Assembly: GCA_033763395.1 (NCBI GenBank)
Contig: JANRKQ010000154.1
Coordinates: 1-64,000, forward strand
Direction of reading: 5' to 3'
Source: Xiheimicrobium sp033763395
GTDB taxonomy: Bacteria > Myxococcota > Myxococcia > Myxococcales > Myxococcaceae
Length of the DNA: 64,000 nt
The translations under genes were made by a program, and so were the position numbers. The notes beneath the pieces were generated by a model that had not been told where the DNA came from, did not search any database, and saw nothing but the letters and a program-made list of their open reading frames with translations. Each line of letters opens with the position of its first letter. The first letter of the stretch is position 1. Positions 17,245 to 26,590 of this stretch are shown piece by piece.

Positions 17245-17742
17245 ATGCGCGCGCCCATCTGGTTGTCGATTCTCAAGCGCCAGAAGCTGATGCTGGGCGA
17301 GTTTTTCCTTCGGCGATGGCCACATGACTGGCTGGTGCGGCTCTCGGGAGGGGGGCAATTGGCGCCGACGGTCGAGGCACGGGACCTCGAAGAGACGCTG
17401 CTGCCGGGAGCTGACGCGTCTCCCGCGGTCGTCGGGTCCGACTGCCAGGCGTGGAGCCTCGAGTGGGCCGGTTCACCTCTCAGCCTCGGACGGGCCGGGG
17501 TGAACGACTTCGTCATCAACGACGTCACGGTGCCTCGCGTCGCCGGGCTGCTCCTCTGCCGTGACGGCCTCTGGAGCTGGCGTCGGCTGGGCGATGACCA
17601 CGACGAACCGGTCGGCCCGGGTCCCTTGCGTTTGGGCGCGGTGGAGCTGTGGGTGGTTCAAGCCGAGGTGCTGGACGCTGCCCTTTCGGCTGGGGCCTGC
17701 GAAGCGCTCTTCGAGCGGCTCAGACGTTCGACCGAGGCCTGA
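17245..17742 (+). CDS. FHA-like protein, divergent partner of the preceding gene
   Basis: 165 residues from the ATG at 17245, which has AAGGGG just upstream; GTG 17188 and ATG 17194 are alternative starts. The layout matches its divergent neighbour: a helical Leu/Trp-rich N-terminus, a linker, then a degenerate FHA-like core (SLGRAGVNDFVINDVTVPR). The Arg of GR and the PR/SR position are recognisable, but the phosphothreonine-contacting Ser is replaced. It may bind a different ligand or none. The 105-bp spacer between the two starts probably carries both promoters. Confidence 0.75.
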   Translation: MRAPIWLSILKRQKLMLGEFFLRRWPHDWLVRLSGGGQLAPTVEARDLEETLLPGADASPAVVGSDCQAWSLEWAGSPLSLGRAGVNDFVINDVTVPRVAGLLLCRDGLWSWRRLGDDHDEPVGPGPLRLGAVELWVVQAEVLDAALSAGACEALFERLRRSTEA

Positions 17743-17748
17743 GGGCGC

Positions 17749-18168
17749 TCAGCGCGCCGGCCCGGCCTGCACCTGCCGAAGCGCCTCGTCCACCGAGCCT
17801 CCGGTCAGAACACCGTACCGAAGCGAGAACAGCCACTCGGCGCGCGCCCGGTCTGCCGCCGAGTCGACGGGCCAGGTGACGAAGGCGCGGCTGTAGACGA
17901 ACGGGTGCGCCAGCTTCGCCCGCACTAGCGCGTCGCGGAGCGCCGTGCCCACGGCGACGTGGGCCTCTCCATCGAGGTGCAGGTGCCCCAGCTCGTCCTC
18001 GCCGACGTAGAAATCAGCGCCGTCGACGGTGGACTCGTCCCCGAGGAACCAGTGCGTGCGCGCCTCGGTGCCCGGCCAGCGCGCGAGCGTCTCGGACAAC
18101 GACTGCGCGTGCGGCGGCGCGAGCCTCGGCGGCGGCGCGAAGTGACCTTTCTCGGAGCGCTTCATCAT
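17749..18168 (-). CDS. Luciferase-domain (DUF5519-like) small protein
   Basis: 139 residues from the ATG at 18168, preceded by GAGG five bases upstream; the longer frame to 18519 is Arg/Pro-rich and unlikely. The segment ELGHLHLDGEAHVAV, followed by LRDALVRAKLAHP and WPVDSAADRARAEWLFSLRY, fits the small DUF5519 family whose name derives from similarity to a luciferase. The biochemical role of the family is not established. It converges on the FHA-like gene with a six-base gap. I assign the family by pattern only. Confidence 0.68.
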   Translation of the reverse strand: MMKRSEKGHFAPPPRLAPPHAQSLSETLARWPGTEARTHWFLGDESTVDGADFYVGEDELGHLHLDGEAHVAVGTALRDALVRAKLAHPFVYSRAFVTWPVDSAADRARAEWLFSLRYGVLTGGSVDEALRQVQAGPAR

Positions 18169-18589
18169 GGCGCCTCGGTAACGTCGGGCGCGTTCGCGCA
18201 CCACTGCCCGGTTGTCGGCGCTGGAGCGCGAGTGGGACGAGCCGGAAGGCGCTCGGGGGGAGGACACCACGTGTGCCGCGCCCGGTTCGTCGACCGGCCT
18301 GGGTGCGTGTCGCCGAGGGCACCCCGACCAGCCCTGTCGCACTCCGCAGGCGCTGGCCGCGCCGGTCTCAGAGCCACACACCCTGTCGTCGCTGTCGAAC
18401 CGTCGGAACCCCGCGTGGCCCACCAGCCGTTCCTCGAAATCCGGGAGCGCCGGCCTCTCCTCAATGCTCCGCCTGCCATTCGCGCTGAGGTGAAGGTCTT
18501 CACGCAGCCCGAGCGCCACCCCCGCCCGTGTTGCACGTGCACTTCAGCCGCGGCGGCCGCGAGCGCGGAATCGCGGTAGGACCCCCCGC
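18169..18589. other. Gene-free stretch
   Basis: About 420 bases between the divergent luciferase-like and MmcQ/YjbR genes. Frames cross it on both strands but their composition is not convincing. The only local structure seen is a 10-bp palindrome TGCACGTGCA at 18532-18541. The divergent promoters are presumably here. Confidence 0.5.
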
Positions 18590-19015
18590 ATGGCTCGCAC
18601 CCGCCGCCACGCCCACTTCCCGGTCCTCGAGGCCCTTCGTCGCTTTGGCCTTGCGCTGCCGGGCGCGCACACGAAGGCGCCCTGGCCCGGCCACCTCGAC
18701 CTCGCGGTGAAGGACAAGACGTTCGCCTACCTCTCGCTCGAGCACGAGCCGCTCCGGGTAGGCGTGAAGTTGCCGCGGTCGGCCGCCCTCGCGCTCACGA
18801 TGCCGAACGTGCAGCCCACCGCGTACGGGCTCGGGAAGAGCGGCTGGGTGACGGCCACCTTCGCCGACGCTGACCGCCCGCCCGTGGGCCTCCTCACGGC
18901 GTGGCTCGACGAGAGCTACCGCGCGCAGGCGCCGAAGACGCTCGTGAAGCAGCTCGACGCTGGCCGCGCGCCGCCGAAACCGTCACGCCGGCCAGCCGCG
19001 CGCAAGGCCCGGTGA
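18590..19015 (+). CDS. MmcQ/YjbR-family protein
   Basis: 141 residues. The MmcQ/YjbR fold is recognised from the layout: an initial helix with the GLALPGAH turn, the short strand KDKTFAYLSL, the basic/aliphatic segment LRVGVKLP, the YGLGKSGWV turn and the closing helix LLTAWLDESYRAQAPK. The family folds like the CyaY/MotA-C DNA-binding superfamily, but its cellular role is poorly defined. The C-terminus is a basic Ala/Pro/Lys tail. An AGGA lies upstream of the ATG at 18590. The next gene follows in the same direction after 14 bases. Confidence 0.85.
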   Translation: MARTRRHAHFPVLEALRRFGLALPGAHTKAPWPGHLDLAVKDKTFAYLSLEHEPLRVGVKLPRSAALALTMPNVQPTAYGLGKSGWVTATFADADRPPVGLLTAWLDESYRAQAPKTLVKQLDAGRAPPKPSRRPAARKAR

Positions 19016-19029
19016 GGACGCTCCCGCCG

Positions 19030-19929
19030 ATGCGTGCCTGGTACTCCGACCCGTACGAGGTGCCGCTGCCCGACGGCCACCGGTTCCCCATGGGCAAGTA
19101 CCGCCTGGTGCGTGAAGCCCTGGTGGCGCGTGGCGTCCTCACGCCAGAGCAGCTCGAGCTCGCGCAGCCCGTCGATGAGGCCACGCTCGCCGTCGTCCAC
19201 GACCGCGCCTACCTGCGCGCCTGCTTCGATGGCACCCTCGACGAGGCTGCGCTCCGGCGCATCGGCTTCCCGTGGAGCGACGCCCTCCTCCAGCGCTCGC
19301 TCGCCTCGGCCGGCGGCACGCTCGCGGCGGCCCGTCATGCGCTGGCTCAGGGCGTCGCTGGAAACCTCGCTGGCGGCACGCACCATGCGCACGCCGACTT
19401 CGGCTCTGGCTACTGCGTGTTCAACGACCTCGCCGTGGCCGCCGCGACGCTCTTGCGCGAGGGCGCCGTGGAGCGCGTGCTCGTCGTCGACCTCGACGTG
19501 CACCAGGGCGACGGTACCGCGGCCATCTTTCGTGACGAGCCGCGCGTCTTCACCTTCTCGATGCACGGCGCGAAGAACTTCCCCTTCCGCAAGCAGGTCT
19601 CGACCCGCGACGTCGAGCTGCCCGATGGTTGTGATGACGGCCGCTACCTCGAGCTGCTCGAGACGCACCTGCCCGAGGTGTTCGAGGCCTCGGCGCCTTC
19701 GCTCGTGCTGTACCAGGCTGGCGTCGACGCGCTCAAAGAAGACACGCTGGGGCGGCTCCACCTCTCGCACGAGGGGCTGCGCGCGCGCGACCGCCGCGTG
19801 TTCGACCTCTGCTGGAGCCGCGCGGTGCCCGTCGCCGTCACCCTCGGTGGAGGCTACGCCCGGCCCATCGAGGCCACCGTCGAGGCCTGCGTCGGCACCT
19901 GGGTCGAGCTCGGTCGTCGCTTCGGGTGA
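19030..19929 (+). CDS. Histone deacetylase family protein (AcuC/class II-like)
   Basis: 299 residues from the ATG at 19030, 14 bases after the preceding gene. The zinc-dependent deacetylase signature is complete: the paired His in GGTHHAHADFG, the zinc ligands in VDLDVHQGDG, the later Asp in YQAGVDALKEDTLG, and the GGGY motif near the end. Bacterial members deacetylate acetyl-lysine proteins, acetylpolyamines or acetoin-related compounds. The compact form without extra loops resembles small single-domain bacterial enzymes. Substrate cannot be read from the sequence. The gene is probably co-transcribed with the MmcQ/YjbR gene. Confidence 0.92.
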   Translation: MRAWYSDPYEVPLPDGHRFPMGKYRLVREALVARGVLTPEQLELAQPVDEATLAVVHDRAYLRACFDGTLDEAALRRIGFPWSDALLQRSLASAGGTLAAARHALAQGVAGNLAGGTHHAHADFGSGYCVFNDLAVAAATLLREGAVERVLVVDLDVHQGDGTAAIFRDEPRVFTFSMHGAKNFPFRKQVSTRDVELPDGCDDGRYLELLETHLPEVFEASAPSLVLYQAGVDALKEDTLGRLHLSHEGLRARDRRVFDLCWSRAVPVAVTLGGGYARPIEATVEACVGTWVELGRRFG

Positions 19930-19990
19930 GTCCGGTGGTCGTCGTCAGTCAAGACGACCCATGGGTGCGTCGTGACACAGCCGAAACTTG

Positions 19991-20022
19991 ACGGTGATCA
20001 ACCACCGATTCGAACGGTGATC
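19991..20022. promoter_or_regulatory. Direct repeat upstream of the methyl-accepting-like gene
   Basis: ACGGTGATC occurs at 19991-19999 and again at 20014-20022, a 23-bp spacing, in a locally less GC-rich stretch about 100 bases before the next start. This is the pattern of a two-site activator or repressor binding region. No -35/-10 pair could be placed with confidence. Confidence 0.35.
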
Positions 20023-20116
20023 GTGATTCCAACTTTGTACACGCCCTCGACACCCGCTGACGCGCCGTGGCACCCCTCGTGAATTGCTTGCGGTCGGGGA
20101 GGGGAACCGGAGCACC

Positions 20117-21022
20117 ATGACCTCGACGGCGATCATCACGACGTGTGTTCACGAGACGTTGGGCGGCATTCAGCAGGACCTCGAGCGGGCTGAAGGCCTG
20201 GTGCGCGACGGCATGCTCACGCTGGGGCAGACCTTCGGGGCCTTTCGCACCGAGCTCGTCGTCCAGCAGCGAGAGCTGGGCGCCGTCGTCGAGTTGCTCC
20301 AGGGCGGCGGCAGCAGCCTGGGCTTCGTCGACCGCATGACCGTCATCGTCGAGCGCTTCATGGACGACATTCTGCATGTGAGCGCCGCATCGATGCGCCT
20401 GATGGGCCGCATCGACGAGATGGGGCCCGACATCGAGGCCATCGTCACCACCACGCGAAAGGTGAGCACGATGGCCCGGCGCACGCGCTTCGTGGCGCTC
20501 AACGCCACCATTCACTCGGCGCGCTCCGGCTTCGAGGGGCGAACCTTCCGGGTCGTGGCGGATCAGATCAAGGAGCTCGCGAACGACGCCGCCCTCGTGT
20601 CCGAAGAGATTCAGGGCATCGTGGCGGCGGCGAACGGTCGACTCGCGGACGTGCGGGTGGCGATGGTGGGCCTCGCCTCGCACGACGTGAACGGCGCGGT
20701 CGAGGGCCAGAGCCGCGTCATCGAGCTGCTGCGGACGCTCGACGAGACCAACCGCCGCGTGCGGAGCGCCCTCGCCGAGGTCGAGGCCAGCGCGGTGCAG
20801 ACGGTGAAGGCGTTCGAGCTCGAGGACCAGCTGCGAACCCTCTTCGGCACCACCCGCCGGCAGCTCGAGGCGCTCGCCTCGGTGTGGGACGCCTGGGCCG
20901 CCGGTCAGGGAGAGCCCCCCGCCGAAGTCGCCGCGTTGTTCGAGTCGCTCGAGGGCACGCTCCGCAAGGCGTCGGCGGTGCAGCAGACCTCGATGGACGC
21001 CGGCACCGTCGAGCTCTTCTGA
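20117..21022 (+). CDS. Soluble methyl-accepting chemotaxis-like protein
   Basis: 301 residues from the ATG at 20117, with GGAG upstream. The whole protein is helical and has no membrane segment. Residues about 120-180 contain a recognisable signalling hairpin: RTRFVALNATIHSARSG, then FRVVADQIKELANDAALVSEEI, which matches the conserved tip of methyl-accepting proteins (canonical LALNAAIEAARAGE, with His-Ser replacing the usual residues). The rest is predicted coiled coil. It could couple to CheA/CheW-type proteins, but none is encoded in this window. The altered tip and the lack of a sensor domain make its input unclear. Confidence 0.83.
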   Translation: MTSTAIITTCVHETLGGIQQDLERAEGLVRDGMLTLGQTFGAFRTELVVQQRELGAVVELLQGGGSSLGFVDRMTVIVERFMDDILHVSAASMRLMGRIDEMGPDIEAIVTTTRKVSTMARRTRFVALNATIHSARSGFEGRTFRVVADQIKELANDAALVSEEIQGIVAAANGRLADVRVAMVGLASHDVNGAVEGQSRVIELLRTLDETNRRVRSALAEVEASAVQTVKAFELEDQLRTLFGTTRRQLEALASVWDAWAAGQGEPPAEVAALFESLEGTLRKASAVQQTSMDAGTVELF

Positions 21023-21147
21023 GGAGCGCGGGCGGGTGGGCCCGTCAAGGGTTCGCGCCCGGTGGCTTCCGTCAGGGCAGCATCGAAAGCGCGCGGCCCG
21101 GGGCCATCATGTGGTTGACTCCACTGGTCTCTATGCCGGCCGGCGTG

Positions 21148-23124
21148 ATGTGCCCGAAGTGTGGAACGGTGAACCCGTCAGACGCGAAGGTGTGCGCCAA
21201 TTGCGGCACCTCACTCGCGGCGACGGGTGATGCCCGTACGTCGATGCGCAAGTCCATCGCCACGGCGCCAGCGGCGAAGTCGAAGGCCGCCCTGCCGAGC
21301 AGCCCACGCCGAACGGGTGAAGTGCGGCTGGGGAAGACCCTCGACGAGTCCGCGGGGCGCACTGAGACGGGCGACGACCCGGCGAAGACGACGGCCGAAG
21401 AGGGGCCCGTGCCGAAGCCGAAGGCGACCCGCACCAGCATGGCCAACATGGGCGCGGTGGGCGACCCGGGGGGCCGCAAGTCGAGCGCCGGGATGAAGGC
21501 GATGCCACGGCCTCCGGCGTCTCCGCCGTCGATGGTGAGCGCGTCGCGCGACTCGCTCATCGGCCAGAAGCTCCAGGAGTACGTCATCAAGGAGCGCATC
21601 GGCGTCGGTGGAATGGGCATCGTCTACAAGGCGGTGCACACGCTCATCAACAAAGAGGTGGCCATCAAGGTGCTGCGCAGCGACGTCGTCACCGACCCCC
21701 GTGACGTCGACCGCATGCTCGACGAGGCGCGCATCATCAATAGCATCAAGCACCGCGGCATCATCAACATCTTCGGCGCGGGCTCGCTCGAAGACGGGCG
21801 GCACTACCTCATCATGGAATTGCTCGAGGGCGAGTCGCTCGAGCAGTTGATGCAGCGCGAGGGCACCGTCGCCGCCGGAGACTCGGTCATCATCCTCGAA
21901 GAGACGCTCTCGGCCCTCGCGGCGGCGCACGCGGCCGGCGTGGTGCATCGAGACCTCAAGCCCGCCAACGTCTTCCTCGTGAAGGAGGGCCAGAAGGTCT
22001 ACGTGAAGCTGCTCGACTTCGGGCTCGCCCGGCGCCAGCAGCAGAACGTCACCCGCATCGCCGGCACGCCCGACTACATCTCGCCCGAGCACGCGCGCGG
22101 ACGCCCCGCGGGGCCTCCAGCCGACCTCTACGCCTTCGGCGTCATGTGCTTCCACATGCTCACCGGCAAGCTGCCCTTCACGGGCAACACGCCGATGGAG
22201 GTGATGGAGAAGCACGTGCACCACGAGGCGCCGGTGCCGCACGAGGTGAACCCGGCCATTCCGAAGGCGCTCTCGGAGCTCATCCTCAAGCTGCTGGCGA
22301 AGGACCCGGCCGTGCGGCCCGACGCCAACCAGGTGAAGGCCGACCTGCGCGCGGCCACCAAGCAGCTGCGCAACGCGGCGACGATGATGAGCCTCATGTC
22401 CATCGAGCCGGTCGTGGGCGACAAGCCGGCCGGGGCGAAGGGCGAGAAGGGCGAGAAGACCGAGGACGCGCGAGCGCGGGAGCTCGCGGTGAAGGCGCAG
22501 GTGCAGGACGTCAAGCGCCAGGTGAAGAAGCGCTGGCCGCTGGTGGTGGGCGGCGTGGTGGGCGTGTGGCTGCTCGGCGTGCTCATCTACGTGCTGTGGC
22601 CGAGCGACCCGCCGCCGCCGGTCCCGACGAAGCCGCTCGTGAAGAAGCCGGGCCTCTCGCCCGAGAAGCCGCCTGAAGTGGCGACCCGGCCCACCGTCGA
22701 CCCCACCCCGCGCGCCAACCAGGTCGACCCGACGCCGGTCGCCAACGCGGCGAACCCGGCGGCTGACACCGACGCGGGAGAGACCGCCGCCGTCGACCCG
22801 GGTCCGGAGGAGGACCCGCTCGCCGAGCCAGACGCCGGGAGCGAGCCCAACGTGCTGGTGGAAGACAACAACCGCGTGCTCGACAGCTTCGTCATCGGCC
22901 AGTTCCTGCGGAAGCCGGGCCCAGACGGGCAGAGCATCAGCACGATGCTCGAGCGCATGTCGGCCGACCTGCTCGCTGACTCCGACAAGCGCGAGTACTT
23001 CGAGAAGCCGTACACGAAGGCGAAGACGTTCTGCGACGGCGCCGACACCAAGCTGAAGTTGATCGACTGCGACGACCAGGTGCGCAAGCTGCACACGCGC
23101 TTCTACGGCAAGGAGTTCCAGTAA
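21148..23124 (+). CDS. Membrane Ser/Thr protein kinase with N-terminal zinc ribbon
   Basis: 658 residues from the ATG at 21148, which opens directly into the zinc ribbon CPKC...CANC; in-frame ATGs at 21109 and 21133 are alternatives. The kinase domain (about 143-410) has GVGGMGIVY, VAIKVL, VHRDLKPAN, LLDFGLA and ISPEHARG, all intact. One transmembrane helix (about 461-484) is followed by a Pro/Thr/Asp-rich external region and a conserved-looking C-terminal domain (about 570-658) with two Cys that could form a disulfide. The layout fits a sensor that signals across the inner membrane. It is 125 bases downstream of the methyl-accepting-like gene. Confidence 0.92.
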   Translation: MCPKCGTVNPSDAKVCANCGTSLAATGDARTSMRKSIATAPAAKSKAALPSSPRRTGEVRLGKTLDESAGRTETGDDPAKTTAEEGPVPKPKATRTSMANMGAVGDPGGRKSSAGMKAMPRPPASPPSMVSASRDSLIGQKLQEYVIKERIGVGGMGIVYKAVHTLINKEVAIKVLRSDVVTDPRDVDRMLDEARIINSIKHRGIINIFGAGSLEDGRHYLIMELLEGESLEQLMQREGTVAAGDSVIILEETLSALAAAHAAGVVHRDLKPANVFLVKEGQKVYVKLLDFGLARRQQQNVTRIAGTPDYISPEHARGRPAGPPADLYAFGVMCFHMLTGKLPFTGNTPMEVMEKHVHHEAPVPHEVNPAIPKALSELILKLLAKDPAVRPDANQVKADLRAATKQLRNAATMMSLMSIEPVVGDKPAGAKGEKGEKTEDARARELAVKAQVQDVKRQVKKRWPLVVGGVVGVWLLGVLIYVLWPSDPPPPVPTKPLVKKPGLSPEKPPEVATRPTVDPTPRANQVDPTPVANAANPAADTDAGETAAVDPGPEEDPLAEPDAGSEPNVLVEDNNRVLDSFVIGQFLRKPGPDGQSISTMLERMSADLLADSDKREYFEKPYTKAKTFCDGADTKLKLIDCDDQVRKLHTRFYGKEFQ

Positions 23125-23137
23125 CCCGGCCGCTGCC

Positions 23138-23704
23138 TCACGCCGCTTCGAGCGTGACGCCCTCGTAGAGCTCGTCGACGCTGAAGGTCAGCTTCGGCTC
23201 GGTGAGCTCGACGAGTTCACCTGCGCGCATGTCCTGCTCGACCCAGCCCTGCCCAGCGCGACGAATCACCGTCACCGAGCGCTGTCGATGCGAGACGATC
23301 ACGACCGCGCGGATGGCAGGAATCTGCTGGTAGTGGCTCAGCTTCTCCCCCCTGTCGTAGTCCTCGGTCGAGCGGCTCGTGACCTCGACGAGGATGATGG
23401 GGTTCGTGAGCGCGTGCGCGTCGATGGGCGACCGCTCGACGGGTCCGCAGACGACCGAGACGTCGGGAAACGTTGCCATGTCGGTGCGCTCGATGCGCAC
23501 TTTGAGGTCTGACGAGAAGACCGTGCAGGGTTTGAGCTCGCGCCGCAGGATGAAGGTGGCGTTGGCGCTGAGCGCCGCGTGGGCGACGGTGCCTCCGGCC
23601 ATGGCGTACAGATTTCCTGCGTGGAACTCGAGCTTGAGCTCCGACCGCTTCAAGGCCTCGAGGTATTCCTCGTACGAGTAATGAAGGCGTCGTGCCGTGG
23701 TCAT
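23138..23704 (-). CDS. Uma2-family nuclease-fold protein (DUF820)
   Basis: 188 residues from the ATG at 23704. The Uma2 pattern is clear: YSYEEYLEAL at the start, LEFHAGNLYAMAGGT, then FPDVSVVCG, ILVEVTSRSTEDYDRGEKLSHYQ and a closing LTFSVDELYEGV. The Asp of FPD, Glu of VEV and Lys of GEK form the PD-(D/E)xK catalytic set. The family is widely duplicated in some bacteria and its role is not settled. A longer frame to 23860 overlaps the divergent oxygenase gene and lacks a plausible start. The two starts are only 77 bases apart. Confidence 0.9.
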   Translation of the reverse strand: MTTARRLHYSYEEYLEALKRSELKLEFHAGNLYAMAGGTVAHAALSANATFILRRELKPCTVFSSDLKVRIERTDMATFPDVSVVCGPVERSPIDAHALTNPIILVEVTSRSTEDYDRGEKLSHYQQIPAIRAVVIVSHRQRSVTVIRRAGQGWVEQDMRAGELVELTEPKLTFSVDELYEGVTLEAA

Positions 23705-23781
23705 TGCATGTGACTCTATCGACGAAGCCAGGTCGGTTGAAGTCGTGGTCCCGAGCGGCGAGAGTCGCCGAGGACTTCCCG

Positions 23782-24960
<1,179 letters not shown>

Positions 24961-25139
24961 TGCGCCCCAGCTGCACCACGGGGCTGCTCCGCGAATCAGG
25001 CCGAAGCGGCGCAGCTGGTCGTGGAATCAAGGGGCGCTCGGGACGCAACCACGGGAGGTTCCTCCACGAGGGATCCCGGCGCCCCGGCGAACCGGTGCAG
25101 CTCGGGCTGGAGCGAAAAGGCACGTCCGGAACGCACGAC

Positions 25140-25173
25140 GCCCCCGGCACTCCACGAAGGAGGCACCGGGGGC
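25140..25173 (-). terminator. Hairpin terminator of the lipoprotein gene at 25198
   Basis: A perfect 8-bp inverted repeat (25140-25147 with 25166-25173) encloses a further CTCC/GGAG pairing around an ACGAA loop. It lies 25 bases beyond the stop of the minus-strand lipoprotein. A TTTT follows about 15-20 bases further on that strand, so the U-tract is weak. Confidence 0.55.
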
Positions 25174-25197
25174 GGCGGGGTGAAACGAACGAGCTCG

Positions 25198-25803
25198 TCA
25201 GCGGGTGTTCGCCGCGACGGCGATGGCGCCGCCGGCCGTGACGTTCAGGTTCTCGTTGTACGAGTACGACTCGGTCGAGGTCTTGATGGTGCCGACGAGC
25301 TTCATGGTGACGGTGCCGCCAGAGCTCGACAGGCCCATCACGCCGACCTGCTGGCGCACGTCGGCCTCGATGAAGTCGTTGAAGGCGCCCTGCACTTCGA
25401 TGCGGCCCTTGAACTGCTGGTCGATGTTGACGCCGTTCGCGTCGGTGATGACCGACTGCGTGACGGTGAAGGAGCCGTTGTAGATGGCCACGCCCACGTC
25501 GCTCTTCGCGGCGCCGCAGTTCTTGTAGGTGACGGTGAAGTTCTGGGCCACCGAGGCGCCGCCGCCGCCGGTGTTCACCGAGGCGCCGAAGCCGCTCAAG
25601 GAGGCCTCACCGCCCTCTGGGCACTTCCACGAGATGGAGCCGGTGATGTCGAGGGGCTGGGCCGAGCGGTTGGCGCCGGCCGAGGTGGCGCTCGAAGCCG
25701 CGAAGAAGGCCTGGGCCGCGCCGTCTTTGCCGCCGCCGATCTTCGCGGTGCCGCCGCAAGCCATCAGTCCGAGGGTGCCGAGCGCGACGAGGAGCTTCTT
25801 CAT
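25198..25803 (-). CDS. Hypothetical lipoprotein
   Basis: 201 residues; GGGAGA lies upstream of the ATG at 25803. The signal MKKLLVALGTLGLMACGG gives lipidation at Cys16. The mature part is Gly/Ser/Thr-rich and beta-like, with a Cys pair (KCPEG and KNCGA) that could form one disulfide, and repeated alternating hydrophobic strands up to the C-terminus. I do not recognise the family. It is followed by a hairpin terminator and is not obviously part of an operon with the MlaC-like gene upstream. Confidence 0.8.
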   Translation of the reverse strand: MKKLLVALGTLGLMACGGTAKIGGGKDGAAQAFFAASSATSAGANRSAQPLDITGSISWKCPEGGEASLSGFGASVNTGGGGASVAQNFTVTYKNCGAAKSDVGVAIYNGSFTVTQSVITDANGVNIDQQFKGRIEVQGAFNDFIEADVRQQVGVMGLSSSGGTVTMKLVGTIKTSTESYSYNENLNVTAGGAIAVAANTR

Positions 25804-25925
25804 GTGTGGGTCTCCCGGGGTGCTGCGAGTGGTGAACGGGCCGTTGGTTGCCAGCCCTCGCCCGGTCGATCGGCCGGGAGGAGCCAGACTCTAGCCCCGC
25901 GGAATCGCAGGGCAACTCCCACCCG

Positions 25926-26507
25926 TCACTTCAGGACGACGTCTTTGAGCTCGGCGTTCCGGTCGCGCATGGCCTTGAGGAGCCCGTCCCACCCGCCTTC
26001 CTTGAACAGAGGGCGAACCTGGTCATCGCGAATGCCGGTCAGCATCGAGTCTCCGAGAACGGCCACGTCGATGACCTTGTACGAATTGCCGTCCTTGATG
26101 ACCTGGTACTTCACCTTGAGCTCCTGCTTCTTCATCGGGTGGTTGATGAGAATGGTCGAGCCGATGGACGCCCTGTCGCCGGTGACGGTGGGCTCGTCGT
26201 AGATGACGGTGTCGAGGTTCTCGAAGTTCTTGCGAATCTTCGGGAACGCGAGCTTGCCGAAGAGCTGTAGGAAGAGGTCACCAAACTCTTTGCGTTGGGC
26301 GTCCGTCCCCTTGGCCCAGTCGTCTCCGAGGAGCACCTTTCCCTGCTCCTCGACCGCGAAGCGCTTGAGGGCATCGAGGTCTTTCGCGTACCGCACCGAG
26401 TTGACGATGACCTTGAGGGGTTTCGAGACCTCCTCGCGCGGGCCAGCAAGGGCGGGGAGGGAGAGGACGAGGGCGAGGGTGGAGAGGGTGGAGAGGGTGC
26501 GGATCAT
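25926..26507 (-). CDS. MlaC/Ttg2D-like periplasmic phospholipid-binding protein
   Basis: 193 residues from the ATG at 26507, preceded by GGAG five bases upstream; the frame continues to 26618 without a better start. A signal peptide (about 1-22, ending ALAGP) exports it. The mature protein follows the MlaC pattern: an initial helix with VSKPLKVIV, the EFGDLFLQLFGK helix, then LDTVIYDEPTVTGD, LKVKYQVIKDGNSYKVIDVAV and a closing helix with a Phe-Lys-Gly-Gly turn. MlaC proteins shuttle phospholipids between the outer membrane and an inner-membrane ABC transporter. No MlaDEF genes are in this window. Confidence 0.8.
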   Translation of the reverse strand: MIRTLSTLSTLALVLSLPALAGPREEVSKPLKVIVNSVRYAKDLDALKRFAVEEQGKVLLGDDWAKGTDAQRKEFGDLFLQLFGKLAFPKIRKNFENLDTVIYDEPTVTGDRASIGSTILINHPMKKQELKVKYQVIKDGNSYKVIDVAVLGDSMLTGIRDDQVRPLFKEGGWDGLLKAMRDRNAELKDVVLK

Positions 26508-26590
26508 GGCGGCTCCGACGACGAGGGTGCGCCATTCTTCACAGAACCGGGTCCAAGTCACCCAAGTCCCCAGGGCCCCCAAGTCTCCCG

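Noticed and set aside
17959..18579. Plus-strand frame of 206 codons across the luciferase-like gene and the following spacer
   Set aside because: Arg/Gly-rich composition, antisense to a gene with family motifs, and no plausible ribosome binding site.
20068..20091. TGGCAC followed by TTGC, resembling a sigma-54 promoter before the methyl-accepting-like gene
   Set aside because: The distance between the GG and GC dinucleotides is 15 bases instead of the required 10.
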